Below, one piece after another: positions 55,582 through 64,000 of a stretch of 64,000 nt of DNA (the first letter of the stretch is position 1; the number at the start of each line of letters is the position of its first letter). The DNA is from Thecaphora thlaspeos (Eukaryota; Basidiomycota; Ustilaginomycetes; Urocystidales; Glomosporiaceae). The stretch covers positions 744,001 through 808,000 of the forward strand of contig UWYS01000011.1 in the NCBI GenBank assembly GCA_900291925.1, in the 5' to 3' direction. The position numbers were made by a program, and so were the translations under genes. The notes under the pieces were generated by a model. It did not search any database. It was not told where the DNA came from and saw only the letters and a list, made by a program, of their open reading frames with translations.

Positions 55582-57266
55582 ATGTCTACCGTCCAGAAGG
55601 TTCACGCTCGCATGATCATTGACTCGCGTGGCAACCCCACCGTCGAGGTCGACGTCACCACCGCCAAGGGTCTCTTCCGCGCCGCCGTCCCCTCGGGCGC
55701 CTCGACGGGCATCCACGAGGCCGTCGAGCTCCGCGACGGTGACAAGGCCAACTGGGTCGGCAAGGGCGTTCAGAAGGCCATCGACAACGTCAACAACCTC
55801 ATCGGCCCTGAGCTCATCAAGGCCCAGATCGCCGTCACCAGCCAGAAGGAGGTCGACGACTTCCTCATCAAGCTCGACGGCACCCCCAACAAGGGCAAGC
55901 TCGGCGCCAACGCCATCCTCGGCGTCTCCACCGCCATCGCCAAGGCTGGCGCCGGCGAGAAGGGCGTCTCCCTCTACGCCTACCTCGCCGAGCTCGCCGG
56001 CACCAAGAAGCCCTACGTCCTCCCCGCCCCTGCCATGAACGTCATCAACGGCGGCTCCCACGCCGGCAACGCCCTCGCCTTCCAGGAGTTCATGATCGTC
56101 CCCACCGGCGCAAAGTCGTTCACCGATGCCATGAAGGTCGGCACCGAGGTCTACCACACCCTCAAGAAGGTCATCCAGGCCAAGTACGGCATCGACGGTG
56201 AGTGCGCGCGGCCTCGGCCGAGCAGAGGCGGTCACAGTCGAGGCGAGGTAAGGCGAGGCGACGAGGTGCTAGAGAGCCAGTCGCAGGTGCGACGAGCGTG
56301 CGCCGAGAGAGAATGGCTCCGCTACGGATAGATTTGCACACGCCCGCCCGCCCGCCGGTCGCACGGCAATCGCCCGTTCTCCCGCACGACGAACGAACTG
56401 GTGCTGACCCGTTGCCCCTCTCTCTCCCCCCCCCCCCCAATCCTTCGCCCCGCTCCCAGCCACCAACGTCGGTGACGAGGGCGGATTTGCGCCCAACGTC
56501 GGCTCGGCCGACGAGGCGCTCGAGATCCTCAGCGAGGCCATCAAGAAGGCCGGCTACGAGGGCAAGGTGCACATCTCGCTCGACGTTGCCTCGTCCGAGT
56601 TCTACAAGGACGGAAAGTACGACCTCGACTTCAAGAAACCCAACTCGGACTCGTCCAAGTGGCTCAGCGGCAAGGAGCTGGCCGACGTCTACCTCGGCTT
56701 CATCAAGAAGTACCCCATCGCCTCGATCGAGGACCCCTTCGACCAGGACGACTGGGAGGCCTGGTCGCACCTCCGCGCCAACGCCGGCGTCACTATCATC
56801 GGCGACGACCTCACCGTCACGAACCCGCTGCGCATCAAGACGGCCATCGAGAAGAAGGCGTGCAACGGTCTCCTGCTCAAGATCAACCAGATCGGCACCA
56901 TCTCCGAGTCGATCCAGGCTGCGCAGCTCTCGCAGTCGGACAACTGGGCCGTCATGGTCTCGCACCGCTCCGGCGAGACGGAGGACACGTCGATCGCCGA
57001 CCTCGTCGTCGGACTGCGCACGGGCATCATCAAGACCGGCGCCGCCTGCAGGTCGGAGCGCACGGCCAAGTGTGAGTTGAGCTTGCCACGCACGTCGGAT
57101 TGCCCCGTCGTTGTTCTTCCACTGACACCTTGACATTGTGTTCCTTTGCTGTTTACCACTGGCAGACAACCAGCTGCTGAGGATCGAGGAGCAGGAGCCC
57201 GATGCCGTCTACGCCGGCATCGACGGCTTCACGCAGGGCGAGGCCGCGCCCAAGGTCCTCCAGTGA
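55582..57266 (+). CDS. ENO1: Enolase (2-phosphoglycerate dehydratase)
   Basis: Glycolytic and gluconeogenic enzyme converting 2-phosphoglycerate to phosphoenolpyruvate in the cytosol. Exons are 55582-56197, 56460-57071 and 57166-57266, giving 442 residues. Landmarks are [20 protein letters not shown] and [19 protein letters not shown]. The active-site segment is [36 protein letters not shown] is restored across intron 1, then [11 protein letters not shown] and [11 protein letters not shown] (metal ligands). [14 protein letters not shown] has the catalytic Lys, and [12 protein letters not shown] and IIKTGA follow. The end is [12 protein letters not shown] through GEAAPKVLQ. Codon use is the most biased of the window, with nearly all third positions C or G, consistent with high expression. 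Intron 1 contains a C12 run before its acceptor. Confidence 0.98.
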
Positions 57267-57806
57267 TTGTGTGTCGTTGTCGTCGTTGTTTCGTCGTGTC
57301 GAAGTAGTTGCTTGGCAGCGAGCAGCAACAAAAGAAATATCTCGAGTCCTTGTCCTGTCCTGTCCTGTTCGTCCGCTCGGCTTGGCTTGGCTTGGTTGTG
57401 CGCGCCGTAAAGCATTTTCGTAGCGAGCATACTCCTCCGATCCTAAGGCCAACAAAAAATGTTGTGATGATGGACGAACATTGCGAGGGAGAGACGGCCA
57501 GACGACTCTGTACGCTCTCTTCGAATAGGGTGATCGGGGCGGTCGTGCTCAAGATTGAGAGCTAGTAGCTACCGGCCTGGAAGAGGAAGAGGAAGAGGGA
57601 CGTCCAGACTGACTTATTGTATGCGCGCATGGCTGAGGAGGCGGTTCAGGAAGGTAAGGGGGGTTTGGTTGGGCGGTCGGATTTGGGAATAGCGGCCTGG
57701 AAGAGGAAGAGGTAAAAAAGGTCCAGACTGAATGTAAGGCGCACATCATCGTCTCTGCGGTCCAGCAAAAGTGGAGAATTAGAAGTGGGCGAAAGGAAAC
57801 AAAATG
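57267..57806. repeat. Enolase 3' region with a direct repeat
   Basis: A roughly 40-bp direct repeat (CGGCCTGGAAGAGGAAGAGG followed by a spacer and GTCCAGACTGA) lies at 57573-57613 and again at 57693-57731. No gene is seen. The T-rich trailer of the tRNA-Glu gene on the minus strand is at the right edge. Confidence 0.7.
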
Positions 57807-57907
57807 TTCCCGGCCGGGGAATCGAACCCCGATCTCAACAGTACTGATGCCTCTTCCAGAGGAGTCAAGCTGAGAGTGTCGTATACTGACCATTGTACTA
57901 ACCAGGA
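57807..57907 (-). tRNA. tRNA-Glu (anticodon CUC), with 29-nt intron
   Basis: The acceptor stem TCCTGGT pairs with GCCGGGA, discriminator A. The anticodon stem CGACA/TGTTG carries the loop CT-CTC-A. A 29-nt intron follows position 37. The T arm is CGGGG-TTCGATT-CCCCG. Mature length is 72 nt. A TTTT run begins within the first few trailer bases, so the trailer is very short. Confidence 0.92.
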
Positions 57908-59072
57908 AGCAGATACAAAAATAAAGTTATTTATATATATAAAACACTATATATTTATCTTAGTATTAGAAAAAATAAATGCAGTTTAATCGGGAGCCGC
58001 GGCAGTTCTGTGGTTCGATATGTCCAGGTCTGATTGCGGCTCCCTATTCTATCGGGCGACAAACTGCCGCTCCCGGACTTAAGGGAGAAAAATCGCGAGG
58101 CCCAAAAATATCGGGCATTAGTACGTATCGGGCAAGAAAATGCTGGTATGGAGATATGGGGCGGTTCCTTATTTCCCTGCCCGATTCCCTGACCCCGCCC
58201 TATCGGGGCAAAGGACATTACTAAAGCAGACCGCGAGTACGAATCGGGGTGCCCAATCAAATTGGCCGAAACAGAATCGGCGCACATGAAAGAGCCGCGA
58301 ATCCAAATCGGAATGTTTGAACAAATCGGCCGAAGAAAACCGGCGCGTGTAAAAGAGTCGCGACTACAAATCGGGGGGTTCCAACAAATCGGCCAAAAAT
58401 AAGCGGCGAGCACGAAAGGAGCCGGGACTTCAAATCGGGCTGCCCAAATAGATACAAGTCCGGGAGCCGCAGCCTTAACCCCGATATCGTATGAATTCTA
58501 AGATTAAGATTTGACCGAGCGAGCTGGCCGCGTCGTTCCAACGCGAAAAGCGCACCTGGGCGTCCCCCGCGTCGCGCGTCGCGAAAAGTGGCCCGCGCCC
58601 ACCTTCTGGACCTGTGGCCGGGGCTGAGCCCCACCGCGCCTTCAGCAGCCTCGTCGCCCGTGTTCACCTCCCCACCATCACCACCACCCGACGCATTACA
58701 TCCTTCTTACCTCCATCCTCTAGCTCTCTTCGAACCGGCCTTTTCCGTAGATCTTTCCTCATTCCCGACCTATAGCATAGCCAGCCAGTCCCACCTCGTC
58801 TGCGTTTCGTCTCGTCACCGTCCGACCTCGCACATCCCCGACCATTGCAGCATACACGACCCTCTTACCCCTTTGCGCTTCGCCCATCGCCACCCGCAAA
58901 ATCCCGTCACTTAGCAGCACCGTGACGCCAGGCGCAGCGTCGATAACCACGTAGCGCCCAGTGTATTGGCTCGTCCGACCGACCTAAGACACGGAAGCCA
59001 GACCGCGATCTCGCCGTATCCCAACCGCACCCAGCGCCTCGACAAGGACGGGCCCAACGCGCCTCCAGCACG
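57908..59072. other. Intergenic region with repeat patch, upstream of MSH6
   Basis: An AT-rich stretch (57915-57980) borders the repeat element at 57991-58470. From about 58500 the sequence is CT/CA-rich and should contain the MSH6 promoter. No gene is seen. Confidence 0.5.
57991..58470. repeat. Repeat element with 60-64-bp tandem units
   Basis: The direct repeats CGGGAGCCGC at 57991-58000 and 58461-58470 bracket a patch. An inverted copy GCGGCTCCC lies at 58036-58044. Within it three clear tandem units begin at about 58259, 58323 and 58386 with AAATCGGCC(G/A)AA-like starts, contain CGGCG, then GAGTCGCGACT-like palindromes, then CAAATCGG. A degenerate fourth unit precedes them. It could be a small non-autonomous element. 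No coding frame. Confidence 0.65.
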
Positions 59073-62000
59073 ATGGCACCATCGACATCGGTCAAAACCA
59101 GCGGCAGCGGCGGCGGGAAGCAGTCGACCCTGCTGGGCTTCTTCGGCAAGGCCAACGCGGCCGCCGCCGAGGGGACTCCGGCCAAGTCCGGCGCGCCCGC
59201 CGGAGCTTCTGCCAGCGCGACTCTTAAAACGGCGACGCAAGCACCGCCTCGTCCCGCCTCGGCCCGTCCGACACTCGGCAGTGCCGCCAGCAGCAGTGGC
59301 AGCGGCAACAGCAACAGCCACAGCAGCCTCAGCAGCTTGTCAGGACGCGGCAGCCCCGTCGCCGCCGCCAACGCCGGAAAATCCACAAGACCGACGACGA
59401 CGGCAACGAGCAGCAGCAGTGAGCCTAACCCCTCGCTCTGCCTCGACACCCCGCCCCCCACCGAGCACCGGACCACGAAGCGCAGGAGGGCTGACAAACT
59501 CGGCGACGATACGGCGTCCTCCTCCCCCTCCCCCTCCCACCCGCCGTCTTCCCCTACAGCCATTCGAGCCGCAGGCAGCAGCATGGGCAACGGCAAGAGC
59601 AAGCCGCCCGCCACCCTCAAGTCCGGCGCCGCACATATCGAGACCCGCCTGACGCCGCCGGCGAGCAGCGATCCCATCGGTGCTATGGACATCGACGACG
59701 AGGAAGACGAGGACGACATGATGCCGGTACGAAGAGTGAGTAACAAGAGGCGAGACCGTCTCACGGCTGCGGGCGATGAGCCTGTCGGGACGACCGTCTG
59801 ACACGCCTCCGCTCTCTCCTCTTTCCCACCTTCGTGCTTTCCTTCCCGCCCGCAGAGGAGCGCCGCCAAGCGCACCATCTCATACGCCGAGTCCGAGGAC
59901 GAGTTCGGCGCCGAGTCGGATAGCGAGGAGGGCGTTGGAGGCTCCTTCTCCCCCTCGGCCAGCAAAAGCAAGCGACGCTCGTCCAACAGCATCAAAGGCA
60001 ACAACGCTCGAGGCGCCAAGCGCTCGCGCACCGCCCGCGACGAAGACAACTTCATTGTCAGCGACAACGACGACGACGAGGAGCTCTCGGACGGCCATAC
60101 TTCGGGTAGATAGTCTGCGTGTCCCTCACTCTGATTCACAAAACGACGACCAGGTGCTTATCATCCACATTTACCTTTCATCCTTTCGCGATTCTCTCCG
60201 ACAGACGCCGCGATCGACGAAGACGACAACGAAGATGAGGCGCCCGTGCGCTCGAGCCACAAATCCAGCAGATCTACACCAGCCAATCCCCGGGCCGGCA
60301 GCACTGCGGCGAAGAACGAGACGCCCTCGCGTCCCTCGAGCCTCGGCGCCTTCCGCATGGGCAGCGCTAGCGTCGGCGACGCCACACCGTCGAAGCGAAA
60401 TTCGCCGCCGACGGCGTCGTCCACCATGAACGCCACCAGGCCGATCACAGCCGGCCCTTCGCTGTCGCACCTCACCAAGGCCGAGCGCCGGGTGGTCGAA
60501 GAGAAGCGCAAGCGGGCGGCCAACGAGCAGGCCTATAGCTTCCTCGTCGATCTGCGCGACAAGGACGGAAAGCGGCCCGGCGAGCCCGATTACGACCCGC
60601 GCACCGTCTACATCCCTGCGTCGGCGTGGCACGATTTCACGCCGTTCGAGGTCCAATTCTGGAAGATCAAGCAGAATCACTACGACACGGTCCTCTTCTT
60701 CCAGAAGGGCAAGTTCTACGAGCTGTACGAGGAGGACGCGCTGATCGGCCACCGCGAATTTGACCTCAAGCTGACGGACCGCATCAAGATGAAGATGGTC
60801 GGGGTCCCCGAGTCCTCGTTCGACATCTTTGCGGCCAAGTTCCTCGCACTCGGCTACAAAGTCGGCCGCGTTGACCAGACCGAGACGGCCGTCGCAAAAG
60901 GAATGCGCGTCGGCGAAAAGTCGCGCGGTGGCGGCTCAGAGATTGTCAACCGCGAGCTGCGCCACGTCCTCACCAGCGGGACCATCGTCGACGCCTCGGC
61001 ACTCCCAGACGACCTCAACAGCTACTGCGTCTCGATCAAGGAAGAGCGGGCGGCGAGCGGCGGTTCCGCGGTGCGCTTTGGCGTCTGCACGCTCGACGCC
61101 TCGACGGCCGAGTTCAACCTGGCCGACTTTGAGGACGACGAGTCGCGCACGCGCCTCGAGACGCTGCTCCGCTCGCTCCGCCTCAAGGAGGTGCTCCACG
61201 AAAAGGGCGGCCTCTCGCCCGCGACGGCGCGCGTCCTGCGCAACGTCGTCCCCGCAAGCTGCCAGACGACGATGCTCAAGGCCGGGACCGAGTTCCTCGA
61301 TGCCGAGGCGACCCGCCAGAGGCTCGACGATCTGTTTGGCGGCGGTGATGGTGGCGACGGTGAGACCGAAGGGGAGGACCAACAGAGCCGCCTTCCATCA
61401 GGAATCGCTTCGATGCTCGACCGCGATGCGGCCATGTCGGCGCTCGGCGCGATGCTCTCTTACCTCGCGACGCTCAACCTCGAGCGCGACCTGTGCTTGA
61501 GCTGCAACTTCAACATCTTTGACCCGCTGCGCCAGGACAAGTGCATGGTGCTCGACGCTCAGTCGCTCGTCCACCTCAACGTGCTCCAAAACGACCAGGG
61601 AACGGACCAGGGGACGCTCCACCGCCTTCTCAACCGGTGCGCCACGCCGTTCGGCAAGCGCCTCTTCAAGATCTGGATGGTCGCGCCGCTCGCCGAGATC
61701 GAGGCGATCCGTGCGCGTCAGGACGCGGTCGACGAGCTCCTTGGCTGCCCGGCGTTCGGCGAGGCGTTTGATGCGTTCGCGCGACAGCTTCCGGACGTCG
61801 AGCGTATCATCCCACGCATCTACGCGGGCAAGTGCCGGCCGAAGGACTTTACCAAGGTGCTCGCCGCCTTTGGCCTCTTCCGCGACGCGGTCGAGCGGCT
61901 CGAGGCGCTGGCCGAGGCGTTCGATGGCGGCATCGTCGTCGCGCTGCTTCGCTCGATCCCGGACGTAACAGCGCTGGCGGACGAGTTGCGGCGCAAGTTC

Positions 62001-64000
62001 CAGCTTGCCGATGATGGCTCGTTCACGCCGAAGCGCGGTGTCTTTGAGCCTTTCGACGAGGCCGAGGCGGCGCTTGTCGCGATCGAGGGTCAGCTCGAGG
62101 ACGAGCTCACGCTCTACCGCCGGCAGCTCAAGCTGAATGCGGCCAAGTGCGGCTGGAAGCATCTCGGAACCAAAGACATCTACCAGATCGAGGTCCCCGC
62201 CGCGACGAAGGTCCCCACGAGCTGGGTCAAGCTGAGCGCGACCAAGGACCGCCACCGCTTCTACTCGCCCGCGGTGCGCGACCTGGTCCAGGAGCTCAAA
62301 GAGGCGCGCGAGACGCGGCTCGCGGCGCTCAAGCAGTTCCACGGGAGTCTATTCGCTGAGTTCGTCGAGCAGAGCACGCGCTACGTCGCCGCGATCAAGG
62401 CTGTGGCTGAGGTCGACTGCCTCCTCAGCCTGGCCAAGGCGTCGTACGCGATCGGTGAGCCGAGCTGCCGCCCCGAGCTCGTCGAGCACGAGACGGCGCT
62501 GGTCGAGTTCGACGAGCTGCGTCACCCGTGCATCGCCGACGGCGTCGACTTCATCCCCAACGACATCCGCCTCGGCGGCGAGAGCGACGAGGTTGTTATC
62601 CTGACCGGCGGCAACATGGCGGGCAAGAGCACCACGGCGCGGACCACGGCGACGGCCGTCGTCATCGCGCAGCTCGGCTGCCGTATCCCGGCGCAGCGGG
62701 CCCGCCTCTCGCCCGTCGACCGGATCGCCTCACGGATGGGCGCCAATGATCAAATCTTCCGCAACAACAGCACGTTTATGGTCGAGATGCTCGAAGCTTC
62801 GCGCATCGTCCGCGAGTGCACGCCGCGCTCGCTCGTCGTGATGGACGAGCTGGGCCGCGGGACCTCGACGTTCGATGGCCAGGCGATCGCCTTCGCCGTG
62901 CTCCACCACCTCGTCAGCCGGACGCGCTGCCTCAGCTTCTTCCTCACCCACTACACCAGTCTCGCTTACGACTTCCAGGGCTACCCGCGCGTCAGCAACA
63001 AGCACCTCCAGGTGCTCGTCGATGACGACAGGCGCGAGGTCGTCTTTACGTGAGTTGCCATCGGAGGACCAGCAGTTGGCTGCGTTAGTCGACGAAATAG
63101 GTCCGCCGCCGCAGGAAAGATACTGACGTCCCTTCTCTGCCCTCTTTTGTGCCCTCCTGATCATCCGCACCCGCAGCTACCGCCTGGTCGAGGGGATCGC
63201 CGAGTCGTCGTACGGCACGCAGGTAGCGGCGCTGGCCGGCGTCCCGCACGAGATCTGCGACCGCGCCGCTGCGGTCTCGAGGCAGTTCCTCGAGTCAACC
63301 AAGGAGCACCTCGCGCGCAAGGAGCAGAGCCGCATCCCGCTGGCGACGCTGAGTGACTTTGTTCATCTCGTCAAGGTCGCCGAAGAGGGAGCTGGAGGCG
63401 GGGCTGGAGCTGCAGCCGGCAGCTCGATGGCCACGGACGGCCAGGCCAAGATGGCGATGCTGGCATCGCGGCTTGACGTGATCCGTGCCCAGGTCAAGAG
63501 CCTGACGGCGTCGGCGGGCCGGCAGGAGGAGGAAAAGCATCAGCAGCAGCAAGCGCTGGCGGAGGCCCCGGTCCCTCGCTCTGACGTCGCATGTACGTAG
63601 TCTCGCTGCTGATCGTGGCTTTCCCCGCTCTCCTCGTCTTCTTACACCTGTACAAACGCATACACGAGCGATCGCCAGCTGCTTGCAATAGCGACATGAT
63701 TTTTGACATGCCTTTCCCCTTTCCTTCTCTGGCCTGCGTCTCACCTGGCTCTGTCCGTTCGTCTGCTACAGCGCAACCGCAGGATGCGCCGATGGAGGCC
63801 GCCGCTTCGGCATCCGAGGGCGAGCCCGGCGTCAAGACGCCCGTGGTGCGGCAACGGCCGAGCAAAACGACGTACGCCGGCCGACCGCGGCGCATGCGGA
63901 GCGAGACGCTAGACCTGTGCGGCGACGTAGGCTCGACGGCGTCGCTTCCCTGTACGCCGAGCAGCAAGCGTGTCCGCCTGACGACGCTCGGCGAGAAGGC
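59073..64000 (+). CDS. MSH6: DNA mismatch repair protein MSH6 (3' end beyond window)
   Basis: MutS-alpha subunit that recognises base mismatches with MSH2 in the nucleus. Exons are 59073-59735, 59856-60105, 60205-63049, 63177-63592 and probably 63772 onward. The N-terminus has a PCNA-binding box QSTLLGFF followed by a roughly 350-residue Ser/acidic linker. The mismatch-binding domain has FFQKGKFYELYEEDA with the Phe-x-Glu motif. Later come the connector, lever and clamp regions, then the ATPase: TGGNMAGKST (Walker A, with Gly where the family usually has Pro), STFMVEMLEASRI, DELGRGTSTFDG and THYTSLAYDF. FTYRLVEGIAESSYG is restored across intron 3. If the last intron is not used, translation ends at 63598-63600 with DVACT. 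If it is spliced, a Ser/Arg-rich C-terminal tail runs off the edge. Confidence 0.94.

Noticed and set aside
55255..56235. 326-codon frame antisense to enolase exon 1
   Set aside because: Same codon-bias artefact; the sense strand is unmistakable enolase.
58907..60139. 410-codon frame antisense to the MSH6 N-terminal exons
   Set aside because: Low-complexity Ser/Leu-rich product without motifs, opposite a real exon with a PCNA box.
1..64000. CRISPR array, bacterial operon or viral genes
   Set aside because: Spliced eukaryotic genes throughout. The tandem arrays have degenerate units and lack regular unique spacers and cas genes.

Overview
The window looks like nuclear DNA of a GC-rich basidiomycete with few introns, most like the smut-related Ustilaginomycotina. 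This placement is inferred from codon and intron style and from gene content; no search was run. Genes are monocistronic on both strands. Many have no intron or one to four short GT..AG introns of about 90-370 bp. Coding third positions are strongly G/C-biased. Nuclear tRNA genes carry introns just 3' of the anticodon. No bacterial, viral or CRISPR signal was seen.

Left part (1-30 kb): the 3'-truncated xanthine dehydrogenase (minus), a tRNA-Glu(UUC), and a disrupted Old Yellow Enzyme family gene are followed by a dense block of conserved cellular genes. These are mitoribosomal mL38, a STRAP-type WD40 protein, a Clr2-type silencing factor ending in a WW domain, the primase small subunit PRI1, ESCRT regulator IST1, spliceosomal J-protein Cwf23/DNAJC17, a mitochondrial TFB/Dim1-family protein, PAM17, the DEAD-box helicase DHH1, and the tiny four-exon TFIIH subunit TFB5.

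Middle (30-45.3 kb): two near-identical tRNA-Ser(GCU) genes flank a divergent ribosomal-protein pair, RPL10 (uL16) and uL15. RLI1/ABCE1, UTP22, a small ankyrin protein and an unrecognised low-complexity protein follow. RPL10, uL15, RLI1 and UTP22 form a translation and ribosome-biogenesis neighbourhood.

Right part (45.3-64 kb): about 6.6 kb has no recognisable gene. It holds a degenerate array of roughly 55-bp units with CTCGCGCGAG-type palindromic cores (45.7-46.6 kb) and then a 3-kb stretch packed with TACAGTA/TACTGTA heptamers. A seven-TM protein gene follows whose reading frame is interrupted by three in-frame stops but no frameshift. Then come enolase, tRNA-Glu(CUC), a second tandem-repeat patch (about 58.0-58.5 kb), and MSH6, cut by the window end.

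Splice sites were read by eye from GT..AG signals, phase and continuity of family motifs. No alignment or database search was possible.
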